Source: Pseudomonadota bacterium | Lineage (GTDB): Bacteria > Pseudomonadota > Alphaproteobacteria > Micavibrionales > UBA2020 | Direction of reading: 5' to 3' | Assembly (NCBI GenBank): GCA_021849295.1 | Contig: JAJZTA010000005.1 | Location: 339-64,338, forward strand | Length of the DNA: 64,000 nucleotides | In this document: in pieces, positions 55,810 through 63,903 of the stretch | Layout of the letters: each line of letters opens with the position of its first letter | Position numbering within the stretch: the first letter of the stretch is position 1 | Notes under the pieces: model-generated | The model's database searches: none | The model's input: the letters and a program-made list of their open reading frames with translations, nothing else | What the model was told of the DNA's origin: nothing | Program-made: the position numbers and the translations under genes

Positions 55810-56979
55810 TCAGGGTTTGGGCGGTTTCAGTTTGAACTTGGGTTTTTTTCGCGCGGCCTCGCGCAGGTCCTGCTGCGCGCCGCCGATCTCGGCCCGGCGC
55901 CGGTCTTCGGCGGCCTTGGCGTATTCCGCGGCGAGGCGCTTGCGGTTGTCGCTCTCCGTCCTGATCATCTGGGCGATCTGCCCCTTGTTTTCCTCCGCGG
56001 CGATCGTCATGGCCGTCTGGCCCTGATTGTTTTTGATGTCCGCGTCCGCGCCGTTGGCGAGCAGCAGCCGTACGATGCCGGAGCCGTCCGTGCTGCTGTT
56101 GGTGTCGTAATCGTAGGACTGGTAGGTCACCGCCTCCATCAGCGCGGTGTTGCCCTCGTTGTCCTGCGCGTTGACGTCGGCGCCGCCTTTGAGGAGTTTC
56201 CCTATCAGCGTCATATTACCCCTGCGCACGGCCGTCATCAGCGCGGTGTTGCCCTCGTTGTCTCTCGCGTTGGCGTCGGCCTTGTTGCCCAGCAGGATTT
56301 GCGTTATGCCCGCGTCGTCGTTCCGCGCCGCTTCGAGCAGCGCGGTCACGCCGTCGTTGTCTTTCGCGTTGACGTCCGCGCCGCGCGCGACCAGTTCCCG
56401 CGCGATGTCCGTGTTGCCGCGACCGGCGGCTTCTATCAGGGCCGTTTTGTTGTTGCTGTCGCGCGCATTGACGTCCGCGCCCTTGGCGAGCAGCATTTGC
56501 GCGATCTTGGCGTCCGTGTCGCCGACCGATTCCATCAGCGGGGTCGCGCCGTCGTTGTCGCGGGCGTTCGCGTCCGCGCCCTTGTCGAGCAGCAGTTCCA
56601 CGATTTCGGCATAGCCGCCGCGCGCCGCCTCGATCAGCGGGGTCGCGCCGTCGTCGTCCTTCGCGTTGACGTCCGCGCCCGCGTCGATCAGCAATTCAGC
56701 CACGTCCCGCTGTCCGCTGTCTGCTGCCGAAAGGAGCGGCGTGCGACCGATGTCGTCCTTCGCGTTGATATCCGCCTTGCGCTTGATCAGGGCCTTCACG
56801 ATCTTTGCGTAGCCGTTGCGCGCCGCGATGTGCAGAACCGGATTGCCGAGATCGTCCTTGGCGTTGGCGTCCGCGCCCTTGGCGAGCAGCTGGTTGATGG
56901 TGGCCGGGTCATTTTCCCGAACGGCGATTATCAGGCGTTCCGTTGCGCGCTGACGGGCGGCGGAAGTGTCGCGTGGCAT
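55810..56979 (-). CDS. Ankyrin-repeat protein 2 (tandem paralogue)
   Basis: This 389-residue protein has about ten ankyrin units (residues 10 to 320). An insertion in the ninth unit begins YQSYDYDTN, matching that of the neighbour. A charged helix (RTESDNRKRLAAEYAKAAEDRRR) and the tail RKKPKFKLKPPKP complete the same layout. The ATG at 56979 is chosen because AAGGAG lies six bases upstream; an earlier start at 57036 lacks this. It is the first gene of a two-gene operon. Duplication is evident and the repeats themselves have diverged. Function is unknown; an effector or scaffold role is possible. Confidence 0.87.
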   Translation of the reverse strand: MPRDTSAARQRATERLIIAVRENDPATINQLLAKGADANAKDDLGNPVLHIAARNGYAKIVKALIKRKADINAKDDIGRTPLLSAADSGQRDVAELLIDAGADVNAKDDDGATPLIEAARGGYAEIVELLLDKGADANARDNDGATPLMESVGDTDAKIAQMLLAKGADVNARDSNNKTALIEAAGRGNTDIARELVARGADVNAKDNDGVTALLEAARNDDAGITQILLGNKADANARDNEGNTALMTAVRRGNMTLIGKLLKGGADVNAQDNEGNTALMEAVTYQSYDYDTNSSTDGSGIVRLLLANGADADIKNNQGQTAMTIAAEENKGQIAQMIRTESDNRKRLAAEYAKAAEDRRRAEIGGAQQDLREAARKKPKFKLKPPKP

Positions 56980-57199
56980 ATAATCTCCTTCGTGATTCCC
57001 AAATGTCGTAATATTGTGAAGGCAGAATACTAGCAATTATTTTTTGTTGTGATAATACGTCATCCGAAATAAAACTGGATTTATCGCCGATTTTTTTGGA
57101 GGGGTTGACGCGTTTGTTGTCGGGGATCAGACAGGATCGGCGATATGGCAATAAGATATGACATTTACATTTCATAAACAAAAACGGGAAGCAAAAGTT

Positions 57200-57832
57200 A
57201 TGTCCAACATACGTCATAAAAAGAGTGCCGCGCTGGCCGCCGGCGGAATCGTTTTCGCCTTCGCGCTGCTCTTGCGGCTGCCCGTCGCCGCAGCGGGCTA
57301 TTACGACGTCGCGGGCGGCGGGTCTTCCGCCTCTGGCGGCGCGGACGCCGGCGGGCACACCGTCGTCGTGATGTCGGCCGACAAATGCTTTGCCGCGCTC
57401 GGCTACGCGGAAACGCAGGAGATCGTGTCGACTTTCAGGCACCCTTACATGGAATGCGTGCGGCGCCTGAAATTGAAGCAGGCGGCGGAGAAACAGCAGA
57501 AAGCCGCGCAAGAAAAAGCCGCCGCGGACAAGCAGGACAAGGACACGCTCATGCAAAGAGAGATCAAGATGCAGAAAAACTCCATGGGCGCGTCGGAGCA
57601 TATCATCACCACCACCAACACCACCACCACCAGCAACAACAACGACGGCGGCTACATCAGCGTCGCGCCAAAGGCGCTGCCACCGCCGCCGCAGCAGACG
57701 CAACCGCAGGCGCCCGTGTCGCCCTATATGCCGCAGGACCCCGAACAGGCGTATCTGGCGACGCATCCGTCGTTTTCGCTCAAGACGCCGCCGTCCGCGC
57801 ACGCCAAGGATTACGCCGGCCTCAACCGCTAA
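57200..57832 (+). CDS. Secreted Thr/Asn- and Pro-rich hypothetical protein
   Basis: This is a 210-residue exported protein. The basic start and AAGGIVFAFALLLRLPVAAA form a signal peptide. The mature part has a Gly/Ser-rich start, two cysteines around a helix (DKCFAAL and YMECVRRL), a Lys/Ala/Gln coiled-coil-like stretch, a run of Thr and Asn (TTTNTTTTSNNND), then a Pro/Gln-rich tail. No family was recognised. The ATG at 57200 is preferred over one at 57158, which would put 14 charged residues before the signal. It lies at the edge of the repeat-protein island, next to the prophage. Confidence 0.65.
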   Translation: MSNIRHKKSAALAAGGIVFAFALLLRLPVAAAGYYDVAGGGSSASGGADAGGHTVVVMSADKCFAALGYAETQEIVSTFRHPYMECVRRLKLKQAAEKQQKAAQEKAAADKQDKDTLMQREIKMQKNSMGASEHIITTTNTTTTSNNNDGGYISVAPKALPPPPQQTQPQAPVSPYMPQDPEQAYLATHPSFSLKTPPSAHAKDYAGLNR

Positions 57833-58049
57833 AAAAGCCGCCGAAACACGCTGAAACGCCATGAAACGGCGCGCGGGCCTTTTGCAAAAAATTTTCGCGG
57901 CATATGTTTTTGAAATTTCTCGGCGATTTTCTTTCGCGGCCGGCGCGCGCGAAAATTGTTGTTGACCGGCGAGGATCATTTCTGTACAAGTCTAATCAGG
58001 CTCGCGAAGTGTCGCCGGGCTGAACTTGAGAAATAAAAAAATAAAACCG

Positions 58050-58080
58050 CGCGGTCTCGCCAGAGCCCGCGTTTTTTTTT
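58050..58080 (+). terminator. Intrinsic terminator just upstream of the phage head operon
   Basis: CGCGG-T-CTC pairs with GAG-C-CCGCG (one mismatch, loop GCCA) and is followed by nine T residues. It ends eight bases before the first phage start codon (58088). It would stop upstream transcription in the plus direction, or act as an attenuator for the phage genes. Confidence 0.82.
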
Positions 58081-58087
58081 ATCCGCC

Positions 58088-58321
58088 ATGAGCCACGAAG
58101 ACAAAGCAGATCCGCGCAAGAACATCGACGCGGGCGCGTTGATACTTGCGCTGCAGCAGCACGCCCTCGGCGAAAAGAAAATGACGGCGACGCAGGTCTC
58201 CGCGGCCATCGCGCTGTTGAAGAAGACCCTGCCGGACATGCCGGGCGCAATCGCGGCGGCCGAAGCCGCGCGGGACGACAGGATAAAAACGCACGAGGAG
58301 GCATTAAAGGAGCTGGAGTGA
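58088..58321 (+). CDS. Phage small protein, terminase-small-subunit-like
   Basis: This 77-residue helical protein contains MTATQVSAAIALLKKTLPDMPG, a pattern common in short proteins located in front of terminase large subunits, and INALILAL-type helix sequence (GALILALQQHALGE) before it. It probably has the DNA-recognition role of TerS. It begins right after a T-run with no visible Shine-Dalgarno. It overlaps the terL GTG start by four bases. Confidence 0.6.
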   Translation: MSHEDKADPRKNIDAGALILALQQHALGEKKMTATQVSAAIALLKKTLPDMPGAIAAAEAARDDRIKTHEEALKELE

Positions 58322-59745
58322 ACGGCAGCGAAAAGGAAATCCGCCGGAAACTGAAGGCGGATTTTTTGCATTACGCGGAGACCTGCCTTGCCATCCGCAC
58401 CAAGCAGGGCGCGATCCGCGCGCTGGAGCTCAACGCCGCGCAAAAGTTCGTTCACGACCGGCTGGAGGAGCAGCTCAAAACGGCGGGCCGCGTGCGCGCG
58501 CTGATCGTCAAGGGGCGGCAGCAGGGCGTCTCGACCTACGTCGAGGCGCGGTTTTACTGGAAGGTGACGCACCTCGCGGGCGTGCGCGCCTTCATCCTCG
58601 CGCACCTCGACGCCGCGACGAAGAACCTGTTCGCGATCATGAAACGTTTCCATGACAACTGCCCTTATCCGGTGAAGGCGCACGAGGGACGCGCCAACGC
58701 CAAAGAGATGCTGTTCGACCGCCTCGACTCCGGCTATCACGTCGGCACCGCCAAATCCCACGGGGTGGGGCGGTCGGACACGCTGCAATATTTCCACGGC
58801 TCGGAGGTCGCCTACTGGGCGAACGCGCAAGCGCACATGGCGGGCGTGCTGCAGGCCGTCGCGGATCTGGACGGAACGGAAATCATTCTCGAGAGCACCT
58901 CGGCGGGCGCGCAGGGGTTGTTCTACAAACTCTGCGACGATGCAAGGCACGGACGCTCGGACTACCAATTGATCTTCGTGCCGTGGTTCCTGCAGACGGA
59001 ATACAGAAGGCAACCGCCGCAAGGCTTCGCGCTCACGGCGGAAGAGGAGGATTACAAGCGCGCGCACAAGCTTGACGACGCGCAGATGTGCTGGCGGCGG
59101 GCGAAGATTTACGAGACGGGCAACATCTGGACGTTCCGGCGCGAATATCCGGCGACGGTCGACGAGGCCTTCCACGCTGACCGGCCGAACGCGCTCTGGA
59201 CGCGCGAGACCTTGCAGATCAACCGCGTCGACGCGGACGAACTGCCGGAGATGAAGCGCATCGTCGTGGCCATCGATCCCGCGACGACGGCGAAGCGGGA
59301 CAGCGACGAGACGGGCATCATCGTCGCCGGTCTGGGCGTCGACGGTCATGGTTATGTGCTGGAGGATGCGAGCGGCAAATACACGCCCGCCGAGTGGGCG
59401 TCGCGCGCTTTGAATGTTTTTGAAAAATACAAAGCCGACCGCATTGTCGCCGAGGTCAATCAGGGCGGCGACATGGTCGAGCACACCTTGCGCACCTACG
59501 ATGCCAACGTGCCTTACAAGGCGGTGCACGCGAGCAGGGGAAAAATCACCCGCGCCGAGCCGATCGCCGCGCTGGATACGCAAAGCCGCATCCACCATGC
59601 TGGCGTGCTGGGCGCGCTGGAGGACCAGATGTGCCGCTTCGTGGCAAACGGCAAGGACAGCCCAGACCGCGTTGACGCGCGCGTCTGGGCGCTGACGGAA
59701 TTGATGCTGGGCCGCCGGAGCGAAGGGCCGGCGGTGTGGAGGTAG
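58318..59745 (+). CDS. terL: Phage terminase large subunit
   Basis: This 475-residue DNA-packaging motor has an N-terminal ATPase with a Walker A-like loop in IVKGRQQGVSTYVEARFYW and the likely Walker B region around YFHGSEVAYW. The C-terminal RNase H-like nuclease shows AIDPATTAKRDSDETGII, DRIVAEVNQGGDMV and DRVDARVWALTEL, carrying the three acidic sites. It begins with GTG overlapping the previous stop (GTGA). The family resembles TerL of GTA-like and HK97-type phages. Confidence 0.92.
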   Translation: MNGSEKEIRRKLKADFLHYAETCLAIRTKQGAIRALELNAAQKFVHDRLEEQLKTAGRVRALIVKGRQQGVSTYVEARFYWKVTHLAGVRAFILAHLDAATKNLFAIMKRFHDNCPYPVKAHEGRANAKEMLFDRLDSGYHVGTAKSHGVGRSDTLQYFHGSEVAYWANAQAHMAGVLQAVADLDGTEIILESTSAGAQGLFYKLCDDARHGRSDYQLIFVPWFLQTEYRRQPPQGFALTAEEEDYKRAHKLDDAQMCWRRAKIYETGNIWTFRREYPATVDEAFHADRPNALWTRETLQINRVDADELPEMKRIVVAIDPATTAKRDSDETGIIVAGLGVDGHGYVLEDASGKYTPAEWASRALNVFEKYKADRIVAEVNQGGDMVEHTLRTYDANVPYKAVHASRGKITRAEPIAALDTQSRIHHAGVLGALEDQMCRFVANGKDSPDRVDARVWALTELMLGRRSEGPAVWR

Positions 59746-59760
59746 ATAAACACGCACGCC

Positions 59761-59810
59761 ATGCCGCATTTATTGCGGCATCCATGTGGACGCCGGAACG
59801 AGTCCGGCGT
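59761..59810. repeat. Twin perfect 8-bp hairpins between terL and portal genes
   Basis: Hairpin one (59761-59781) is ATGCCGCA/TGCGGCAT and hairpin two (59790-59810) is ACGCCGGA/TCCGGCGT, each with a five-base loop. They lie in the only non-overlapping gap of the early head operon. They look like REP-type intergenic palindromes and may affect mRNA processing. Confidence 0.75.
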
Positions 59811-59835
59811 GGCGGTAATGAGAATGGAGACGACC

Positions 59836-61047
59836 ATGAACTGGAAAAGTATATTCAAGAGACAACTGATGGGGTATTCGGCGAAAGACAACCCCGCCGC
59901 GCCGCTGCTGGTGCAATTTTCCGCGCACCAGCCGAAGTTTACCCCAAGGCAGTACGATAAGCTGGCGTTCGAGGGCTACCAGAAAAACGTCATCGCCTAC
60001 CGCTGCATCCGGCTCATCAGCCAGACGGCGGCGGCGGTGCCTTTCGCGCTGTACAAAGGCAAGGGCGTAAATCGCGTGCGGCTGCACGATCATCCGCTGC
60101 TCGATTTGCTCACCCGCCCCAACCCGACGCAGGGCGGGGCGGAATTGTTCGAGGCGCTTTACGCGTTCTCGCTGATCGCGGGCAACGGCTACCTCGAGGC
60201 CGTCGGGCCGGCAGGCGGCAGCCCCCGCGAACTCTGGACGCTGCGTCCCGACCGGATGCGCGTCATTCCCGGTGTGCAGGGCGTGCCGGAGGCGTACCGT
60301 TATACGGTGGACGGCAAATGGGTCGATTTCCCCGTCGATCCTCTGACCGGCCGCGCGCATGTCCTGCACATCCGGCACTTTCACCCGCTCGACGACTGGT
60401 ACGGCATGAGCCCGATCGAAGCCGCCGCGGTGAGCATCGACCAGCACAACGACGCGGCGCGCTGGAACGCGTCACTCTTGCAAACCGGCGGGCGGCCTTC
60501 CGGCGCGCTGGTCTATTCGCCGAGCACGCCCGACGCGCCCGACACGCTCACCGCCGAGCAGCGGCAAATCCTCAAGGGCGAACTGGAGCGGTTTTTTACC
60601 GGCCACGACAACGCCGGACGGCCTCTGGTGCTGGAAGGCGGGCTCGACTGGAAGGAGATGTCGCTCTCGCCCAAAGACATGGACTGGCTGGCGGGCAAGG
60701 ACGTATCCGCGCGGGAGATCGCGCTGGCGTTTCACGTGCCCTCGCAGCTCATCGGCATCGCGGGCTCGCAGACCTTCGCCAACTTCGAACAGGCGCGGCT
60801 CGCGCTTTTCGACGACGCGGTGCTGCCGCTGATCGACCATGTCAAGGACGCGCTCAACAACTGGCTCACGCCGCAGTTCGGCGATGATCTCGAGGTCGAA
60901 TACGACGCGGACAAGGTCGAGGCGCTGAATTTGCGCCGCCAGCAGGTGTGGGACAGGCTCAGCGCGGCGAGCTTCCTCACGCTCAACGAAAAGCGCGCCG
61001 CGCTCGGCTACGCGCCGATTGAAGGGGGGGACAGCCTTGACGGTTAA
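59836..61047 (+). CDS. Phage portal protein, HK97 family
   Basis: This is the 403-residue subunit of the dodecameric ring through which DNA enters the capsid. Portal features are YRCIRLISQTAAAVPFALYK, HPLLDLLTRPNPTQGG, the central WYGMSPIEAAAVSIDQHN, and FHVPSQLIGIAGSQTFANFEQARLALF (in parts). The ATG at 59836 has GGAG seven bases upstream; earlier in-frame Mets lie in the hairpin region. Its 3' end overlaps the next gene by about 11 bases. Confidence 0.92.
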   Translation: MNWKSIFKRQLMGYSAKDNPAAPLLVQFSAHQPKFTPRQYDKLAFEGYQKNVIAYRCIRLISQTAAAVPFALYKGKGVNRVRLHDHPLLDLLTRPNPTQGGAELFEALYAFSLIAGNGYLEAVGPAGGSPRELWTLRPDRMRVIPGVQGVPEAYRYTVDGKWVDFPVDPLTGRAHVLHIRHFHPLDDWYGMSPIEAAAVSIDQHNDAARWNASLLQTGGRPSGALVYSPSTPDAPDTLTAEQRQILKGELERFFTGHDNAGRPLVLEGGLDWKEMSLSPKDMDWLAGKDVSAREIALAFHVPSQLIGIAGSQTFANFEQARLALFDDAVLPLIDHVKDALNNWLTPQFGDDLEVEYDADKVEALNLRRQQVWDRLSAASFLTLNEKRAALGYAPIEGGDSLDG

Positions 61048-61339
61048 AAAACATTCCATCCCGCTAAAGCTGGAGAACCGGGTTTATGCGGTGCAGCCCA
61101 CATTTTCATTGGTGCGCGAGATCGAACACGAGCTGGGCGGCATCGCGGATCTGCGCGCGCGCTTCGCGGGCGACGCCTGGCGGGTCTCCGATCTCGTCGT
61201 GCTGGCGCAGATGATGCTGCAGGCCGCGGGCAAAACGGTCGACTACGTCGCGCTGGGCGACGCGCTGCTGCGCGAGGGGGTTGCGCATTACCTTGCCGCC
61301 GCGCAGGTGTTCCTGGACATGGTGCTGCATGGCGAGTAA
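61037..61339 (+). CDS. GTA gp10-like / Phage_TAC_11 family protein
   Basis: This 100-residue protein resembles the gene-transfer-agent gp10 family of tail-assembly proteins: FSLVREIEHELGGIADLRARF followed by WRVSDLVVLAQMMLQAAG matches its pattern (given in parts). In GTAs and related phages this gene normally comes after the tail tube gene; here it lies between portal and protease. The TTG at 61037 has a run of Gs six bases upstream and is preferred to 61019. It overlaps both neighbours. Confidence 0.6.
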   Translation: MTVKKHSIPLKLENRVYAVQPTFSLVREIEHELGGIADLRARFAGDAWRVSDLVVLAQMMLQAAGKTVDYVALGDALLREGVAHYLAAAQVFLDMVLHGE

Positions 61340-61667
61340 GGCGGGGACGAAAGAGGTTTGGGAAGAGATGCGCGTCTATGAAACGTCGGAGACGGAGGGC
61401 TTGGGGCCGCTGCGTCTCGACCGCCAGGCGGGCAGCCGCAGTTTTTATTCCGCCTTCGGGGCGGGCGGCGGGGTGGACGTCTTTCTGTATCTCGTCCAGC
61501 ACCGCGATCTCAATGAATGGGAGGCGGGCACGGGACACCTGAGCGACGCGGGCACGCTCTGCCGCGACACGGTGATCGCCTCGAGCGGCAACGATCAGCC
61601 GGTGCATTTTTCCCCGGGGGTTAAGGACATCACCAACAATATATATGAGGGCGCTTATGACGCATGA
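61329..61667 (+). CDS. Phage hypothetical protein
   Basis: This is a 112-residue protein starting inside the end of the previous gene. The segment WEAGTGHLSDAGTLCRDTVIASS and the following VHFSPGVKDI resemble a repeated domain seen in phage virion proteins (LSRDTVLxSSN pattern). It may be a small decoration or tail-linked protein. It overlaps the protease gene by 11 bases. Confidence 0.6.
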   Translation: MASKAGTKEVWEEMRVYETSETEGLGPLRLDRQAGSRSFYSAFGAGGGVDVFLYLVQHRDLNEWEAGTGHLSDAGTLCRDTVIASSGNDQPVHFSPGVKDITNNIYEGAYDA

Positions 61668-62253
61668 TAATTTTAACGCGGATTTCGAGCTCAAGTTTCT
61701 CGCCGAAACCGGCGTGTTTGAGGGCTACGCCTCGGTCTTCGGCGTGGTCGACCAGGTGAACGACAAGATCGCGCCCGGCGCGTTCAAGGCGAGCCTCGCC
61801 GCATGGCGCAAAAAGAAAAGTTTTCCGCCGCTGCTCTGGCAGCACGAGGCGGCGGCGCCGATCGGCGCGTGGCGCGGGATGCGCGAGGACAATCACGGTC
61901 TCTTCGTCAAGGGTGATCTTTTCACGCTCGACGTCCCCCGCGCGCAGGAAGCCTATAAACTTTTGAAGGAAAACGTCGTCACCGGCCTTTCCATCGGGTA
62001 CCGCGCCGAGGAATCGCACATCGAAAAGAAATCGGGCGTGCGCGTGCTGACGAAGGTCGACCTCGTCGAGGTTTCACTCGTCACCTTTCCCGCCAACACC
62101 GAGGCGCGGGTGACGGGCGTGAAGGCCGCGTCGGGCATCGCGATGCTTGCGCAAGCCATGCGCGGCGCGGCGGCGGATATCCGGCGCGAAACGGAGATTT
62201 TCCGTTTCGCGCGCCTCCTGCGCGATGCGGCTCTCGACACTATCGACCACTAA
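61657..62253 (+). CDS. HK97-family prohead protease
   Basis: This 198-residue serine protease processes the capsid scaffold during head maturation. The catalytic His lies in PLLWQHEAAAPIG and Ser in VTGLSIGYRAEE, with LVEVSLVTFPANTEARV as the strand carrying the third site. The ATG at 61657 has GAGG five bases upstream; an in-frame ATG at 61645 also exists. It lies just before the capsid gene, as expected. Confidence 0.92.
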   Translation: MTHDNFNADFELKFLAETGVFEGYASVFGVVDQVNDKIAPGAFKASLAAWRKKKSFPPLLWQHEAAAPIGAWRGMREDNHGLFVKGDLFTLDVPRAQEAYKLLKENVVTGLSIGYRAEESHIEKKSGVRVLTKVDLVEVSLVTFPANTEARVTGVKAASGIAMLAQAMRGAAADIRRETEIFRFARLLRDAALDTIDH

Positions 62254-62280
62254 ACCCAAACCCGAAAGGAAAAAAGAACC

Positions 62281-62598
62281 ATGACATCACTCTGGATCAA
62301 ACTGCGCGACGCGCTCGAATCCGAATGCGCGACGCTTCACGACCTGCTCTCGCCGCTGGAGGAGCAGCTCAAGCCCGTCGCCGAGCAGGACCTGAAAGAC
62401 ATCGCCGAAGCCGGCATCGCCGCGGCGGCGGCCTCCGTCACCGCGTCCGGCAGCTTCACGCTCACCGCCGCCGAGGCGGCCGCGGTCGCGGGCGCGCGCG
62501 CGGCGCTGGAGACGGCGAAGACCAAGGGCATCGCGCTCTCCGAGCAGGCGGCGCTCGGCCTCGCCACGCTGACCGGCCTCAAACCCACGCAGAACTGA
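62281..62598 (+). CDS. Phage hypothetical protein, Ala-rich
   Basis: This 105-residue helical protein is rich in Ala, Glu and Leu (AEAGIAAAAASVTASG; AAEAAAVAGARAALETAK). AAAGGA precedes the ATG. It sits between protease and capsid, where phages may carry head-decoration or scaffold proteins, but nothing more specific can be said. Confidence 0.6.
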   Translation: MTSLWIKLRDALESECATLHDLLSPLEEQLKPVAEQDLKDIAEAGIAAAAASVTASGSFTLTAAEAAAVAGARAALETAKTKGIALSEQAALGLATLTGLKPTQN

Positions 62599-62628
62599 AA
62601 ACCACCCAAACCGAAAAGGAAAAAGAGA

Positions 62629-63873
62629 ATGACGCAAGACTCCCAACTGACAGAGCTTTACCGCTCCTTCGAACTGTTCAAGGAGGCGAACGACCAGCGC
62701 CTGCGCGAGATCGAGGCCAAGGGCAACGCCGATCCGCTGACGGAAATCAAGGTCAACCGCCTGAACGAGCGTTTCGACACGCTCGAGACGGCGATGCGCC
62801 GCAGCGCCCGCGCCGCCGAGCAAAAATCCGACGAGGAAAGGGAGGCGCAACTCTTCGCCGTCGAGCGCAAGTACAGCTATTCCGGCGATCTCGATCTCAA
62901 GACCTACCGCCACTACAAGGCGGCCTTGAGCAAATACCTGCGCAAGAACAACGCCGGCTCCAACCTCGACGAGATCAAGGCGCTTTCCGTCGGTTCCGAT
63001 CCGGACGGAGGTTTCGCCGTGCCGCCGGACATGGGCGGGCGCATCGTCGAGCTGGTCTATGAAACCTCGCCGATCCGCCAGGTGGCGAACGTGGTGACCA
63101 TCGGCTCCGACGCGCTCGAAGGCATCAATGACCTGGGCCAGCCGGATTCGGGATGGGTCGGCGAGACGGACACGCGCAGCGACACGGCGACGCCGCAGAT
63201 CGGAGAGTGGAGAATCCTCGTGCACGAACAATACGCCGAGCCGAGCGCGACGCAAAAGCTGCTCGACGACGCGATGTTCGACGTCGAAGGCTATCTCACC
63301 AAGAAGATCGCCGACCGTCTCTCGCGCATGGAGAACACGGCCTTCGTCGCGGGCAACGGCATCCGCCAGCCGCGCGGCATCCTGACCTACCCCGCGGGCG
63401 TGCCGGGCTCCGCCAGCTTCAACGTGATCGAGCAGATCCACTCCGGCGCGGCGGGCGCGTTTTCCTCCACGGCGCCGGGCGACGCGCTGATCAGCCTCGT
63501 CTACGCGCTGAAGGCGCCGTACCGCGACAAGGCCGTCTTCCTGATGGCGCGCGAAACCTTGGGGGAAGTGCGCAAATTGAAGGACAGCATGGGCCGTTAT
63601 CTCTGGCAGCCGGACTTCCAGATGCGTCAGGGCGGGCATTTGCTCGGCTTCAACGTCGTCGAGGCGGCGGACATGCCGGCGATGGCGGCGAACAGCCTCT
63701 CGATCGCGTTCGGTGATTTCAGCCAGGGCTACCAGATCGTCGACCGCATCGGCATCCGCATCCTGCGCGACGCCTTCACCGCCAAGCCCTACGTCAAATT
63801 CTATACGACGAAGCGCGTCGGCGGCGACGTCATCAACTTCGAGGCCATCAAGCTGATGACCTTCGCGGCCTAA
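62629..63873 (+). CDS. Phage major capsid protein, HK97 fold
   Basis: This is a 414-residue capsid subunit. The first 115 residues form a charged coiled coil (the delta or scaffold domain, normally removed by the protease). The mature shell domain begins near GSDPDGGFAVPPDMGGRI. It continues with YETSPIRQVANVV, GWVGETDTRSD, the FVAGNGIRQPRGIL region and GDFSQGYQIVDRIGI, all standard for HK97-type capsids. AAAGGAAAAA precedes the ATG. Confidence 0.94.
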   Translation: MTQDSQLTELYRSFELFKEANDQRLREIEAKGNADPLTEIKVNRLNERFDTLETAMRRSARAAEQKSDEEREAQLFAVERKYSYSGDLDLKTYRHYKAALSKYLRKNNAGSNLDEIKALSVGSDPDGGFAVPPDMGGRIVELVYETSPIRQVANVVTIGSDALEGINDLGQPDSGWVGETDTRSDTATPQIGEWRILVHEQYAEPSATQKLLDDAMFDVEGYLTKKIADRLSRMENTAFVAGNGIRQPRGILTYPAGVPGSASFNVIEQIHSGAAGAFSSTAPGDALISLVYALKAPYRDKAVFLMARETLGEVRKLKDSMGRYLWQPDFQMRQGGHLLGFNVVEAADMPAMAANSLSIAFGDFSQGYQIVDRIGIRILRDAFTAKPYVKFYTTKRVGGDVINFEAIKLMTFAA

Positions 63874-63903
63874 TAAAAGACAACAGAAAGGAAACATCGA
63901 GCA

